A DNA stretch of 64,000 nt from an uncultured Eubacterium sp. (GCA_910584345.1 CAJTZX010000010.1:16258-80257), one strand, 5' to 3'. Positions 10,801 through 20,700 are shown, counted from the first letter of the stretch. Notes: generated from the letters alone by a model not told the origin. Translations and numbers: made by a program.

Positions 10801-12087
10801 CTACTCCGTAATTTTTCCGACCATCTGATCCAACAAATCCTGCAGCGGCATGCGGTTTGGATTGCCAGCAGCCATGGTATTCCCAAACTCTGTAATTGGT
10901 TCCCAATACTTTTGCCCGACCTTTTGCAAGACACCAAACTCTGCCTGCTCTAATGCTGCTGATATTGCCGCGTTTTTTGAAATTTCATCCGAAGCCGAAG
11001 CATTTTTATTCGAAGGCCCCCGCTCTGCCCGTTCGAAACGTAATTTCTGGCTTTCCTCACTAGACAAATATTCCGCCAGCTTTTCGGCCCAAACTTTCTG
11101 TTTGGAATAAGCATTCACCCCGAGCAGACGATACCCGGTAAAAGACGACATCTGCACCTGTTTGCCGGCACACGTATACGTCGGCATTTTACAAGCGCCA
11201 TAATCTTCCCCAAACGCCTGCTTCACCGTAGCAATGTCCCATACACCGCTGACCGCCGCAATGGCCGTACCATCTTTTACTGCCAAAGCCACAGCCGATG
11301 TATTCAAAAATCCCGGATTTCTGGCAACAGAAAGCATCCCTTTAGCTACATCCAGTCCGGTAATTTCACCTTCCGCCTGATTCCAATCGCAAAGATTCGT
11401 CAGACCGTCTTCATTTAATTGAAGCGTCAATCCCGTATTTCCAAAAAATGAATATAAATACCAGCCGCTAGACCAGTCCATTGCAAATTTCTTGCCATTT
11501 TGCGCACAGATTTCCAAAATCCGATCTAATGTCTGCACATCCTGTTTGGTAAAATATGCTTTATCATAATACAAAAAATATCCATTGTCAGCAGTAAGTG
11601 GATATGCATACATCTTCCCATCCACTGAAGCTGCTTCTACTGCTCCTTCTAAATTCGCAGCGGCAATCGTATCCGCATTCGTAACCTCTTCCAGCACTCC
11701 CGACGATACCATTGTCAGCAGTTGGTCGTCCGGCAGGCAAAATACATCCGCACCGTTATTTACATCCGCTAAAAACACATCCTTACATTCGGATGCCGCA
11801 ATCGGTTCACATTCCACTTTCATAGTTACTTCGCTTTTATGATCGCTTACAAACGCATCGATCTGCTCCTGAAACAGCGCCATCTCCTCCTCATCACACC
11901 AGAACCGCAGATTTACATTTCCATTGTTACTGTCAGTACCGGTTGTTTCTCCGCCTTCGCTGTCTGTCTCTGTTTGACTGGCATCCGCTGTTTTCTGTGT
12001 CTCATCTGCAGATTTTTTTCCGCATCCTGCAAGATAAGCGGATGCAAGCACAGAAATTGCCAGCATAAATCCAAATCTCTGTTTCAT
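10801..12087 (-). CDS. family 1-type extracellular solute-binding lipoprotein
   Basis: This resembles the maltose/oligosaccharide-binding component of ABC importers. The start chosen is ATG 12087 because AGGAGAG lies 6-7 bases upstream; an upstream in-frame ATG at 12108 has no such site. The 428-residue product has a signal peptide with an LAGC lipobox near residue 22, a Ser/Thr/Glu-rich linker, then a periplasmic-binding fold beginning NVNLRFWCDEEE. No permease or ATPase gene is next to it. Instead it is directly followed by a chemoreceptor in the same unit, so a sensing role is as likely as uptake. The ligand is unknown. Confidence 0.9.
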   Translation of the reverse strand: MKQRFGFMLAISVLASAYLAGCGKKSADETQKTADASQTETDSEGGETTGTDSNNGNVNLRFWCDEEEMALFQEQIDAFVSDHKSEVTMKVECEPIAASECKDVFLADVNNGADVFCLPDDQLLTMVSSGVLEEVTNADTIAAANLEGAVEAASVDGKMYAYPLTADNGYFLYYDKAYFTKQDVQTLDRILEICAQNGKKFAMDWSSGWYLYSFFGNTGLTLQLNEDGLTNLCDWNQAEGEITGLDVAKGMLSVARNPGFLNTSAVALAVKDGTAIAAVSGVWDIATVKQAFGEDYGACKMPTYTCAGKQVQMSSFTGYRLLGVNAYSKQKVWAEKLAEYLSSEESQKLRFERAERGPSNKNASASDEISKNAAISAALEQAEFGVLQKVGQKYWEPITEFGNTMAAGNPNRMPLQDLLDQMVGKITE

Positions 12088-12230
12088 ACACACTCTCCTC
12101 TTTCCCATTTTAATTTTCCCGTTTGTAACATTTCCCTTTCATACTTATCCCTATGTAATAGAATAACAGATTTTATGCTGAAATACTACCTTCTTTTGTG
12201 TAAACTTTCATCATGCAACAGTCAGATGCG

Positions 12231-12270
12231 TAACAGTTCAAATAACCCATTGAACCAATATCATTTATTT
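12231..12270. repeat. dispersed intergenic repeat, copy A
   Basis: Contains TAACAGTTCAAATAACCC followed by ATTGAACCAATATCATTT. Closely similar text occurs at 36599, 43231 and 58535. It lies between the solute-binding gene and the terminator of the LRR gene. I see no open reading frame in it. Confidence 0.55.
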
Positions 12271-12321
12271 TGGCACAGTTCCTTAACAAATTTTCGAACA
12301 GCTCTGCACCTGACACAGCGC

Positions 12322-12354
12322 AAAAAAACCGCCCGGTGTTTCCACCGGACGGTT
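12322..12354 (-). terminator. strong intrinsic terminator of the LRR surface-protein gene
   Basis: On the minus strand a 12-bp stem (AACCGTCCGGTG, loop GAAA, CACCGGGCGGTT, with one wobble pair) runs directly into TTTTTTT. It begins 9 bp after the stop of the LRR protein gene. Confidence 0.93.
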
Positions 12355-12362
12355 GAATCCGT

Positions 12363-14915
12363 TTAGCTGCTCCATGTACCATACAAAGTTTGATTGCCTG
12401 ATTTCTTATAGCTGCGCACCCTTACATAATACTTTTTGCCTGATTTTAGCTTTTTAAACGTATAGGAAGTATCTGTCAGCTTCTTAGTTTTCACATTTTT
12501 CTTAAATTTCTTATCCGTGCTGATTTGAACCTGATACCCCGACGCCATCTTATCCTTTGTCCATTTCACTTTCAGCTTTTTGCCTGTCGCGTCCTTTACT
12601 GTCTCTACCGACTGCTTCTTTGGACTTACTTTTACAGTCACCTTCTTAGATACGTCTCCGGCCCTGATCGTTATCGTAACAACTCCGGTACCTTTCATCG
12701 TTACCTTACCCGTTTTTTTATTCACAGTGGCAATTTTCGGATTAGAACTGGTAAAAGTTACCTTGCCCTCAGATGCCACATCGATTTTAAATGACTTTGC
12801 GCCGTATGCAACCTTATACATCGTTTTCTTACAGGTAATGGATATCTCCGGTTTTGGTTCTTCAGGCTTTGGCTCTTGCGGTTTTGGTTCTTCCGGTTTT
12901 GGAATTTCCGTATCAACGTTGCTTTCTGTTTTATCATCCTCTTGCGTTTTGTCATTATTTTCGGTTTTATCGCCGCTTGCGGAATGATTGCCGCTGCCGG
13001 AATTGTTACCGCCGAAATAATTACTGCCACCATAATTACCGCCACCATAATTGCTGCCGCTGGAACTGCCACCGCCGGAACTGTTACTGCCGCCAGAACT
13101 ATTGTTTCCTCCAGAGCTATTTCCACCAGAACTGCCGCCGCTGCCAGAGCTGTCTCCATTGTTGTTGTCACCGCCATTATCTGTATCCGGCGGAGTAGTT
13201 GGACTGTAATTGTAATGTACATTCACTTTTGACACTTGTGTTGCCGTATCTCCCAATTTTTGTATGCTGTTCCACTGATCTTCGGTGCCGGTATAGTATA
13301 TATCTTTCAGCGCACTATTTGAAAATGCAGCTATACCGATTGTTGTCACACTATCCGGAATAATGAGCTCTGTCAATCCACTGCAGGAAGCAAACGCCTG
13401 TGCTCCTATGCTTTGTGCACCTTTTGGAATTTCTACTTTCGCAAGCATCATACAATTCCAAAACATGCCATCACCAATACGGTCTATATTTTGAGGTAAT
13501 GTTACACTTGTCAGCTTATAGCATTGCATAAACAAATTATCACCCAGCTTTACCTGATTGCTGCCTGCAGCAAATGTCGCATTTGTCATTTCCTGGCATT
13601 GGAAAAATGCTGCCGCGCCCACCTCTAAAATACTGGCAGGTAATGCTATAGAGGTAAGATTTTTGCAAGCTTGGAAGGCACTTTGGCAGATTGTTTCCAC
13701 CCCTTCTGAAATAACTGCTGATTTAAGATTTGGACATTCCTGAAAAGCGTTGTCACCGATCGTTTTCACATTGCCAGGAATTGTCACGGCAAGAATCGAA
13801 GATCCGCGAAAAGCGCTGTTGCCGATCGCTGTCACACTAGATGAAATCTCTGCACTAAGAACCCCACAGTCCCAAAAGGCGCAGGAACCAATACTGGTAA
13901 CACCTTCCTCAATAACAACTTTTCGGATTTTTGCGCTTTTATCATTCCAAGGCTGTTCGCTTGCACTGCTAAAATCCGGCATCGCTCCGCTGCCAGAAAT
14001 CGTCATGATGCCCGCTTTCGTCAAATTCCAATTAAGTCCCCCTTCCAAAACTCCTGCTCCGATTGAAGTATTGGCATCCGGATCCTCCGGTGAAACATAT
14101 CCTTCTGGGTAACGGGTAATATAGTGGCTGGTCTGACTCATTACCTCTTCCTTAGAAATTCCACGTCCCCAGTGAACTTTGCCTTTATGATCTCCGCTGC
14201 TGATATTTCCCTCGGCAACAATCACACCAGCCTCGCTCACCTCAAGCACAATCACGGTATGAACATCACCATTGACCCGCAAAATATCTCCAGGCTTGAT
14301 ATCCTCATATGTAAACCCGCCTGCTGCATACATCCTGGCTGGCAAACTGCCAAACGCCTCATCGCTGAGTCTAAAAGCAAAAGCAACACAGCCCACTGCG
14401 CTGATATTCGCACCGTCAAGAGGTCCACCTTTCCAATGGTAATCATCTCCTTTTATATCTGGATACGGTACTTTATTTGTCCAATCCTCTCCCTCCTTAT
14501 ATTCATCCTGATCCTTCAGTGCGATCATAGCGTCATAGACTTGCGTCGGAGTAGGAATCAAGCTATTGTTTGTGACCGTTCCGGACGTGGAATCTCCCCC
14601 AGACGGTTCTCCTTCAGACGGATTAGCTTCTGTTGGATCTTTCTCAGATGGATTAGCTTCTGTCGGATCTTTTTCAGATGGACTTTCTCCTGCCGGATCT
14701 TTCTCAGATGGATTCTCTCCTGTTGAATCTTTCTCAGATGGATTCTCTCCCGGCTGCTCTTCCCCGGAAGGGCTCTCTCCTGCCGGTTCTCCCCCAGCAA
14801 GTTTCTCCTGAGAAGTTTCTTCCTGAGTAGTTTCTTCCTGCAATGCGTATGCCACTGACTGAGAAGAAACGCACAGGCACAACGCTAAAGTAACTGAAAG
14901 AATTCGTTTTTTCAA
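12363..14915 (-). CDS. secreted multidomain protein: papain-like domain, BspA-type LRRs, Big2 and Fn3
   Basis: An exported surface protein of 850 residues. The signal peptide is about residues 1-25. Residues about 35-115 are an acidic Pro/Ser/Glu tract with repeats around PSEKD. Residues about 120-275 look like a small cysteine hydrolase of CHAP/NlpC type, with Cys in VGCVAFAF and His in GDVHTVIVLE. Residues about 285-565 are LRR_5 (BspA) repeats. A Gly/Ser/Asn-rich linker and PEEPKP repeats follow, then a Big2-like domain (TFTSSNPKIATVNKKTGKVT) and a C-terminal fibronectin III-like domain. No LPXTG is seen, so anchoring is unclear. It has its own promoter and a strong terminator. Function is unknown; adhesion or wall remodelling is inference. 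Confidence 0.9.
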   Translation of the reverse strand: MKKRILSVTLALCLCVSSQSVAYALQEETTQEETSQEKLAGGEPAGESPSGEEQPGENPSEKDSTGENPSEKDPAGESPSEKDPTEANPSEKDPTEANPSEGEPSGGDSTSGTVTNNSLIPTPTQVYDAMIALKDQDEYKEGEDWTNKVPYPDIKGDDYHWKGGPLDGANISAVGCVAFAFRLSDEAFGSLPARMYAAGGFTYEDIKPGDILRVNGDVHTVIVLEVSEAGVIVAEGNISSGDHKGKVHWGRGISKEEVMSQTSHYITRYPEGYVSPEDPDANTSIGAGVLEGGLNWNLTKAGIMTISGSGAMPDFSSASEQPWNDKSAKIRKVVIEEGVTSIGSCAFWDCGVLSAEISSSVTAIGNSAFRGSSILAVTIPGNVKTIGDNAFQECPNLKSAVISEGVETICQSAFQACKNLTSIALPASILEVGAAAFFQCQEMTNATFAAGSNQVKLGDNLFMQCYKLTSVTLPQNIDRIGDGMFWNCMMLAKVEIPKGAQSIGAQAFASCSGLTELIIPDSVTTIGIAAFSNSALKDIYYTGTEDQWNSIQKLGDTATQVSKVNVHYNYSPTTPPDTDNGGDNNNGDSSGSGGSSGGNSSGGNNSSGGSNSSGGGSSSGSNYGGGNYGGSNYFGGNNSGSGNHSASGDKTENNDKTQEDDKTESNVDTEIPKPEEPKPQEPKPEEPKPEISITCKKTMYKVAYGAKSFKIDVASEGKVTFTSSNPKIATVNKKTGKVTMKGTGVVTITIRAGDVSKKVTVKVSPKKQSVETVKDATGKKLKVKWTKDKMASGYQVQISTDKKFKKNVKTKKLTDTSYTFKKLKSGKKYYVRVRSYKKSGNQTLYGTWSS

Positions 14916-14967
14916 TTGTACAACCCCCTTATTTTATTTTGGAAAATTCAGGATACTACCCCTTTTT

Positions 14968-14996
14968 AATATATTGTTATTTTTCTGCTTTGTCAA
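14968..14996 (-). promoter_or_regulatory. sigma-A type promoter of the LRR protein gene
   Basis: Minus strand TTGACA, 17-bp spacer, TATATT, placed about 50 bp before the ATG at 14915. The -35 is perfect and the -10 matches five of six positions. Confidence 0.8.
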
Positions 14997-15137
14997 TAGT
15001 TATCACTTCTTAAATGTTTATCATATATATACAACCGTTACAGATAAAAAAATTTTTAAAAAAGACTTGTATTTTTTTCCTGTTTATGCTAGACTATACA
15101 AGTCGCAGGTAATAAGCGTCTGATTTATTTGTATAAT

Positions 15138-15210
<73 letters not shown>

Positions 15211-15268
15211 TTTCTTTTTTGTGAATCCGTTGTTCGGATTCATTTATTTTATTACGGAGGAAGTTGTT

Positions 15269-15706
15269 ATGAAACCTGCAACACTTGCAAAAACTCTGGA
15301 AGAAATGATTCAGGAAACAAAAAAAGGCCACCTCAACTGGCTAATCGAGCTTCAATCCACAGACGGTCTTGCGCCATCTCTAAAGCACCGCATCACAGAA
15401 GACGAAAAAGAATGGATTGTAGATGAATGCTTTATTTCCTTTTATTGCAAATTTCACGGCAAAGATTATTTGATGATTACTTATGAACATATCAAACAAT
15501 ATAAAGATCAGGTACGATCAGACAATTTGATTTTCATGCCGCCTTTAAACGTACGTTATTTTGATGTCGGCATTCTCTCCCCATACATTGTAGATGCGGA
15601 TGCAGTTTTGCTTGACCGCTTTCATCAATTGTGGCTGCTTATGCTAGATAGTTCTAAGAAAAAAGACGGACATGTAACCTTTAAAGTTTTTGATCCTTAT
15701 GAATAA
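15269..15706 (+). CDS. hypothetical protein, 145 aa
   Basis: I do not recognise the family. The start at 15269 is chosen because CGGAGGAAG lies about 7 bases before this ATG; the open frame extends upstream into the tRNA, which cannot be coding. The product is soluble in appearance, with no signal peptide or membrane helix. It has an acidic and aromatic composition (EKEWIVDECFISFYCKF, RYFDVGILSPYIVDAD). It stands alone downstream of tRNA-Thr on the plus strand, and a hairpin terminator follows at 15766. Codon use and a good ribosome binding site support a real gene. Confidence 0.75.
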   Translation: MKPATLAKTLEEMIQETKKGHLNWLIELQSTDGLAPSLKHRITEDEKEWIVDECFISFYCKFHGKDYLMITYEHIKQYKDQVRSDNLIFMPPLNVRYFDVGILSPYIVDADAVLLDRFHQLWLLMLDSSKKKDGHVTFKVFDPYE

Positions 15707-15765
15707 ACAGCTACCTGCTGATATTTAAAAAAGGCGTCAGCATTTTAAGTTGTCGCCCTCTAAAG

Positions 15766-15800
15766 GCATACAGCTTCTACAACTGTATGTCTCTATTTTT
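15766..15800 (+). terminator. probable intrinsic terminator
   Basis: GCATACAG and CTGTATGT pair around a 9-base loop, followed by CTCTATTTTT. It lies 60 bp after the 145-aa gene. Confidence 0.6.
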
Positions 15801-15891
15801 CTATATAGGTTATTTTCGACTCCATAGCAAAATACCATTTTTTCAAAATATCCAACGCATGCAGAAGGGACTGTTCGTGTCGTTCATCCAT
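15793..15891 (-). CDS. possible small protein, 32 aa
   Basis: A minus-strand frame from ATG 15891 to TAG 15793 encodes 32 residues beginning MDERHEQSLLHALDIL. AAAGGGAG lies about 7 bases upstream of the ATG, a good ribosome binding site, and the peptide is amphipathic-helical. Nothing else supports it, and its stop overlaps the terminator of the convergent gene. It is the only candidate coding feature in the 560-bp stretch 15707-16266, which is otherwise AT-rich leader and promoter sequence. Confidence 0.35.
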   Translation of the reverse strand: MDERHEQSLLHALDILKKWYFAMESKITYIEK

Positions 15892-16170
15892 TTTACAACT
15901 CCCTTTCTATCAAACAAAAATAATATATTTTCTTTTACAGTTTCTATAACTTTTTAAAGTTCTCCATTGTTTTTTACGTAATTTCTAAATCGGTATTTGG
16001 CGTTATTACACCTCTCACATAAAGATTTATGAACTATCTATACTATAGCATAATGAGAACACAAAGTCTATCGTGATATTGAACTATATATTTAAATTGT
16101 ATTTTTTTATTTTTTGAAAAGGTTCATTTCGACAAAAAAAGAATCCAGCGAATTTTTTTAAAAAAACATA

Positions 16171-16199
16171 TTGACATTTCTCTGTTTATCTTACATAAT
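16171..16199 (+). promoter_or_regulatory. promoter of the regulator-potABCD operon
   Basis: TTGACA, 17-bp spacer, CATAAT, 67 bp before the regulator ATG. The region upstream (15892-16170) is very AT-rich and I see no gene or clear operator in it. Confidence 0.8.
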
Positions 16200-16266
16200 A
16201 GTCTTCGACTTGTTTATTAACAGTAAACACAAAATTCATTATTACATTTACACAAGGAGGCACTTT

Positions 16267-16803
16267 ATGGATATCGGACACCGTATGAAAGAACTCCGCA
16301 TCCAATACGGACTTACACAGCAGGAACTGGCAGACCGCTCCGAGTTATCCAAAGGCTTTATTTCTCAGCTGGAACGTGGACTGACCACCCCATCGATTGG
16401 AACTTTGCTGGATATTATCCAATGCTTGGGCACGACTCCGGCCGAATTTTTTACCGATGACGAACCGGAACAAATTGTTTTTTCACCGGAAGACTATTTT
16501 GAAAAGGATTATAAAAAGCGAAGCTGCCACGTTGAATGGCTCATTCCAAATGCACAAAAAAATGCAATGGAACCTGTTTTGCTCACACTCGCCCCCGGAG
16601 GAAAATCAGAAACGCTTTCTCCGCAGGAAAGCGAGGAATTTGGCTATGTGTTAAGCGGCGCCATTCGACTGCATTATGGTACGAGAATTTACATTGTCCG
16701 TGCAGGAGAATCTTTTTATTTTAACGCCGGCAAAAAACATTATATCGAAGCGTATCAGGAAGAAGCGAAGCTGATCTGGGTCAGCACCCCGCCCTGCTTC
16801 TGA
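16267..16803 (+). CDS. XRE-family transcriptional regulator with C-terminal cupin (PuuR-like)
   Basis: A small-molecule-responsive repressor or activator. The start at 16267 follows AAGGAGG at 8 bases; the longer open frame starts within the promoter. The 178-residue product has an HTH_3 domain at about residues 5-60 (MKELRIQYGLTQQELADRS, GFISQLERG) and a cupin_2 fold at about 105-175 (PGGKSE, EEFGYVLSGAIRL, GESFYFNAGKKHYIEA). It is the first gene before potA with a 26-bp gap, a layout typical of regulators that sense the transported polyamine. Autoregulation of the operon is inferred. Confidence 0.92.
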   Translation: MDIGHRMKELRIQYGLTQQELADRSELSKGFISQLERGLTTPSIGTLLDIIQCLGTTPAEFFTDDEPEQIVFSPEDYFEKDYKKRSCHVEWLIPNAQKNAMEPVLLTLAPGGKSETLSPQESEEFGYVLSGAIRLHYGTRIYIVRAGESFYFNAGKKHYIEAYQEEAKLIWVSTPPCF

Positions 16804-16829
16804 TTTGAAATTCATTTGGGAGGTTACTT

Positions 16830-17903
16830 ATGGAAAAAGAATTGATTGAACTGTCGCATATTTCAAAATCCTTTGATGGAGATCTTATTTTAGATGATTT
16901 AGACCTGACGATACATGAAAATGAATTTGTAACCTTGTTAGGTCCGTCAGGCTGTGGGAAAACGACTACTTTGCGGCTCATTGGAGGATTTGAAACGCCT
17001 GATGCAGGCAAGATTATTTTTGACGGAACAGACATTACTTTGCTTCCGCCAAATGAACGTAAGCTGAATACCGTATTTCAAAAATATGCACTGTTCAGCC
17101 ATATGTCTATTGCAGAAAATATCGCTTTTGGTCTGAAAATCAGCAAAAAAAGCAAAGCCTATATTCAGGATAAAATTAAATATGCACTAAAGCTGGTAAA
17201 TTTAGATGGATTTGAGCAGCGCAGTGTCGATTCTTTAAGCGGCGGACAGCAACAGCGGATTGCCATTGCTCGTGCGATCGTAAACGAACCAAAAGTCCTG
17301 CTTTTAGACGAACCTCTCGGCGCTCTGGATTTGAAAATGCGGCAGGATATGCAGTATGAGCTGATTCGGCTGAAAAATGAGCTTGGCATTACATTTATTT
17401 ATGTTACCCATGACCAGGAAGAAGCGCTTACGATGTCAGATACGATTGTTGTTATGAACCAGGGCTACATCCAGCAAATCGGCGCACCGGAAGATATTTA
17501 TAATGAGCCGGTCAACGCCTTTGTAGCAGATTTTATCGGAGAAAGCAATATTATAGATGGTATGATGGTACGTGACAAGCTGGTGCGTGTCCTGGATGTA
17601 GATTTAGAATGCGTAGATACCGGCTTTGGCAGCAATCGGCCGGTAGACGTCGTTATCCGTCCTGAAGACCTTATCATTACCGATCCTTTCGATGGATTTT
17701 ATCATGGATGTATTACGTCTGTTATTTTTAAAGGCGTTCATTATGAAATCGAGGTTACTGCAAACGGATATGACTGGCTGATCCATACGACAGAATACCA
17801 TGAACCTGGAAAAGAAGTCGGACTGCGGGTTATTCCATTTAACATCCAAATTATGAACAAACCTGAATCCAGTGATGAAAAGGTGGTGGAGACAGATGCG
17901 TAG
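16830..17903 (+). CDS. potA: spermidine/putrescine ABC transporter ATP-binding protein
   Basis: The ATPase that drives PotBCD uptake of polyamines. The 357 residues carry Walker [10 protein letters not shown] near residue 38, Q-loop FQKYALF, signature LSGGQQQR, Walker B LLLDEP and an H-loop (VTHDQEEAL). A C-terminal TOBE-type domain of about 110 residues follows, usual for PotA. AGGAGG-like GGGAGG precedes the ATG. The last 8 bp overlap the start of potB, suggesting coupled translation. Confidence 0.96.
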   Translation: MEKELIELSHISKSFDGDLILDDLDLTIHENEFVTLLGPSGCGKTTTLRLIGGFETPDAGKIIFDGTDITLLPPNERKLNTVFQKYALFSHMSIAENIAFGLKISKKSKAYIQDKIKYALKLVNLDGFEQRSVDSLSGGQQQRIAIARAIVNEPKVLLLDEPLGALDLKMRQDMQYELIRLKNELGITFIYVTHDQEEALTMSDTIVVMNQGYIQQIGAPEDIYNEPVNAFVADFIGESNIIDGMMVRDKLVRVLDVDLECVDTGFGSNRPVDVVIRPEDLIITDPFDGFYHGCITSVIFKGVHYEIEVTANGYDWLIHTTEYHEPGKEVGLRVIPFNIQIMNKPESSDEKVVETDA

Positions 17904-18720
17904 ATTTGGAAAACAATTATTGGCAGGCCCTTACCTTGTCTGGATGATCGGCTTTATTTTGCTGCCGCTGCTGCTGGTTGTATATTATGCATTTACAAAC
18001 TCTGCCGGAGACTTTACGCTTGCAAATATAAGCTCTATTTTTCATAGAGTCCATATGAAATCTTTAGGCTTATCCATAAAAATTGCACTCCAGTGCACAG
18101 TCATCTGTCTGGCACTCGCCTACCCGCTGGCAATGATATTAAACAAAATTCATATGAAACATCAGAATTTTATTGTATTTATTTTTATCCTTCCGATGTG
18201 GATGAATTTTCTACTGCGTATCCTGGCCTGGCAGCTGCTTTTATCCAATAACGGAATTATCAATGCGGTTTTGGACTTTTTTCATCTGCCAAATATAAAT
18301 ATTTTAAACACTCCAACGGCAGTCGTGTTCGGTATGGTATATGATTTTTTGCCCTATATGATCTTACCTGTTTATAATGCGATGTCCAGAATCCGCAAAG
18401 ATATTATTGAAGCCGCTCAGGATCTTGGTGCAAAAAACTATGTCATTTTTATTCGAATTATTTTTCCGCTGACACTATCTGGCGTTATGAGCGGCATCAT
18501 TATGGTTTTTGTTCCTGCGCTGACCTCCTTTGCCATCTCAAATCTGCTTGGCGGCGGCAAGGTACTGTTAATCGGCAACATTATTGAAGCTGATTTTATG
18601 CAGTTTTTTAATTGGAATCTGGGTGCCGGACTCTCACTTGTACTGATGATTTTCGTCATTGCAAGCATGGCCATTATGAATAAACATTCTGACGATGCCG
18701 GCGGAACTGCTGTCTGGTAG
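17896..18720 (+). CDS. potB: spermidine/putrescine ABC transporter permease PotB
   Basis: An inner-membrane permease half. The start at 17896 is chosen because AGGTGG lies 9 bases upstream; the open frame also allows 17872, further inside potA. The 274-residue product has about six membrane helices, the first at [18 protein letters not shown]. The EAA loop that docks on the ATPase is visible as [17 protein letters not shown]. Overlap with potA by 8 bp and the order potA-potB-potC-potD match the classical operon. Confidence 0.95.
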   Translation: MRRFGKQLLAGPYLVWMIGFILLPLLLVVYYAFTNSAGDFTLANISSIFHRVHMKSLGLSIKIALQCTVICLALAYPLAMILNKIHMKHQNFIVFIFILPMWMNFLLRILAWQLLLSNNGIINAVLDFFHLPNINILNTPTAVVFGMVYDFLPYMILPVYNAMSRIRKDIIEAAQDLGAKNYVIFIRIIFPLTLSGVMSGIIMVFVPALTSFAISNLLGGGKVLLIGNIIEADFMQFFNWNLGAGLSLVLMIFVIASMAIMNKHSDDAGGTAVW

Positions 18721-18761
18721 ATCAGGCGAACATGGAACGCTAAAATACGGAGGTACTACGT

Positions 18762-19550
18762 ATGTTGAAAAAAAGCATAGAACGGTGTTATCTCGCACTG
18801 ATTTTTTTATTTCTTTATCTTCCAATCGCTGTGCTGATAATTCTGTCTTTTAATCATTCAAAATCCAGAGTATTCTGGGGTGGATTTACTCTGAAATGGT
18901 ATCAGGAATTATTTGCCAGCAGTATGATTATGGACGCCTTTAAAACGACTATTATCGTAACAATCTTAGCATCTGTGATTGCCACATTACTGGGCACGAT
19001 GGCCGCTATCGGCATTCACGCAATGAAAAAAAACAATCGTGCCATAATGCTTGGTGCGACAAATATCCCATTGCTCAATGCCGATATCGTTACTGGTATT
19101 TCAATGATGCTCATTTTTGTCCGATTTACAAGTCTCGGTCTGCATACTGTTCTAATTGCACATATTACCTTTGATATTCCCTATGTGATATTAAATGTGC
19201 TTCCAAAGCTGAACCAGACAAGCAAATCGACCTATGAGGCCGCTTTAGACCTCGGTGCAAAGCCCGTTTATGCATTTTTTAAAATTATCTGGCCACAGAT
19301 CAGTCCGGGTGTGCTTTCCGGTTTTTTAATGTCCGTTACGATGTCGCTGGACGATTTCAGCATTACTTATTTTACAAAAGGAGCTGGTGTCAATACTCTT
19401 TCGACAATGATCTACACCGAGCTTCGCAAAGGAATTGTGCCGCAGATGTATGCGCTTTCGACAATTTTGTTTTTTATAGCGTTTGCATTGCTGCTTGTTA
19501 TCAATTTTCGTTCAAACCGTGCCAGAAAACAGGCAGAACAGCGCATATGA
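18762..19550 (+). CDS. potC: spermidine/putrescine ABC transporter permease PotC
   Basis: The second permease subunit, 262 residues, with about six membrane helices starting at ALIFLFLYLPIAVLIILSF. The EAA motif is EAALDLGAKPVYAFFKI. ACGGAGG stands 8 bases before the ATG. The stop is followed after 14 bp by the potD start. A 41-bp gap separates it from potB. Confidence 0.95.
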   Translation: MLKKSIERCYLALIFLFLYLPIAVLIILSFNHSKSRVFWGGFTLKWYQELFASSMIMDAFKTTIIVTILASVIATLLGTMAAIGIHAMKKNNRAIMLGATNIPLLNADIVTGISMMLIFVRFTSLGLHTVLIAHITFDIPYVILNVLPKLNQTSKSTYEAALDLGAKPVYAFFKIIWPQISPGVLSGFLMSVTMSLDDFSITYFTKGAGVNTLSTMIYTELRKGIVPQMYALSTILFFIAFALLLVINFRSNRARKQAEQRI

Positions 19551-19564
19551 AAGGAGTCCCTGTT

Positions 19565-20623
19565 ATGAAAACCATGAAAAAATGGATGGCTGCACTTACT
19601 ATTTCCTGCTGTCTCATCCTGTTGTCCGGCTGTGGCAATGAAAATGATCCAAATACCGTTACCGTATTAAACTACGGGAAGTATTTTGAGCCAACGCTTT
19701 TAGATCAATTTGAAAAAGAAACAGGCATTACTGTCAAATATGAAGAATACGAAAGTCCTGAAGAAATGTATGCGAAATACAAAGCAGGTTCTATCCACTA
19801 TGACGTGGCGTGTACCTCAGATTATATTATTCAAAAACTGATTCAGGAAGATGAAACGATTCCTATTGATTTTGAAAAGATCCCGGAGTTTTCAAATATT
19901 GATGAAACATATCTGGCTTACTGCAGAAACTTTGACCCGGACAACAGCCGCACGATCCCATATTTTTTTGGAACGGTTGGCATTTTATATAATAAAACCA
20001 TGGTAGATCCCGCCGAAACAAATACATGGAACGTACTCTGGGACAAAAAATATGCAGGTCAGATCATTATGGAAAACAGCGTACGTGATACTTATATGGT
20101 CGCTGAAAAACTGCTGGGTGCATCCTGCAATACGACAGACCGGAATATTTTAGACCGTTCGCTGGACTTGCTGCTGGAGCAAAAACCGCTCGTCTATTCT
20201 TATTTAAGCGATGAAACTGCTGACTGGATGGCTGCAGGCAACGCTGCTCTGGCAGAAGTCTATTCCGGTGAAGCTGCTTACGCAGAAAGCTTAAATGAAG
20301 ATCTGGCCTTTACGGTTCCAAAAGAAGGTTCCAATATGTGGGTGGACGCTTGGTTTATTCCAAAAACATGCAGAAACAAAAAAAATGCAGAACTGTTTTT
20401 GAATTATTTATGCCGTTCAGATGTCGCAATGACAAACTTTGATTATGTCTATTATGCAACACCTAACAAAGCTGTTTTTCAACAATTAGATCCTGAATTG
20501 CAGCAAGACGAAACCATCTTTCCAAGTAAAGAAACCTTAGACAACTGTGAATTTTTTCAGCCTTTGGACGAAATTACTACCAATTACTATACAGAACTGT
20601 GGGAAGCGCTAAAAGCTTACTAG
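19565..20623 (+). CDS. potD: spermidine/putrescine-binding lipoprotein PotD
   Basis: The extracellular substrate-binding subunit. The start at 19565 has AAAGGAG 8 bases upstream; the open frame begins at 19547 but that ATG overlaps the potC stop without a site. The 352 residues have a lipobox LLSGC near residue 22. The mature domain begins NTVTVLNYGKYFEP, with the family-typical CTSDYIIQKL and YFFGTVGILYNK segments. It completes the transporter. No clear terminator follows; the next gene has its own promoter-like sequence. Confidence 0.95.
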   Translation: MKTMKKWMAALTISCCLILLSGCGNENDPNTVTVLNYGKYFEPTLLDQFEKETGITVKYEEYESPEEMYAKYKAGSIHYDVACTSDYIIQKLIQEDETIPIDFEKIPEFSNIDETYLAYCRNFDPDNSRTIPYFFGTVGILYNKTMVDPAETNTWNVLWDKKYAGQIIMENSVRDTYMVAEKLLGASCNTTDRNILDRSLDLLLEQKPLVYSYLSDETADWMAAGNAALAEVYSGEAAYAESLNEDLAFTVPKEGSNMWVDAWFIPKTCRNKKNAELFLNYLCRSDVAMTNFDYVYYATPNKAVFQQLDPELQQDETIFPSKETLDNCEFFQPLDEITTNYYTELWEALKAY

Positions 20624-20662
20624 AAAGGTATACTGATTTATCAAATTTTCCTAAATTTTCCC

Positions 20663-20700
20663 TTTTCAACTGCTGAAAAATATATTATAATACTTTTCAG
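20663..20700 (+). promoter_or_regulatory. promoter with overlapping dyad before the 171-aa membrane protein
   Basis: TTTTCA, 17-bp spacer, TATAAT (20686-20691). The -10 is enclosed in a perfect 7-bp inverted repeat CTGAAAA/TTTTCAG (20673-20700), which could be an operator. Confidence 0.55.

Noticed and set aside
12758..13222. Overlapping frames on both strands in the Gly/Ser/Asn and PKPEE region
   Set aside because: Shadows of repetitive sequence in the LRR protein; simple repeats open other frames.
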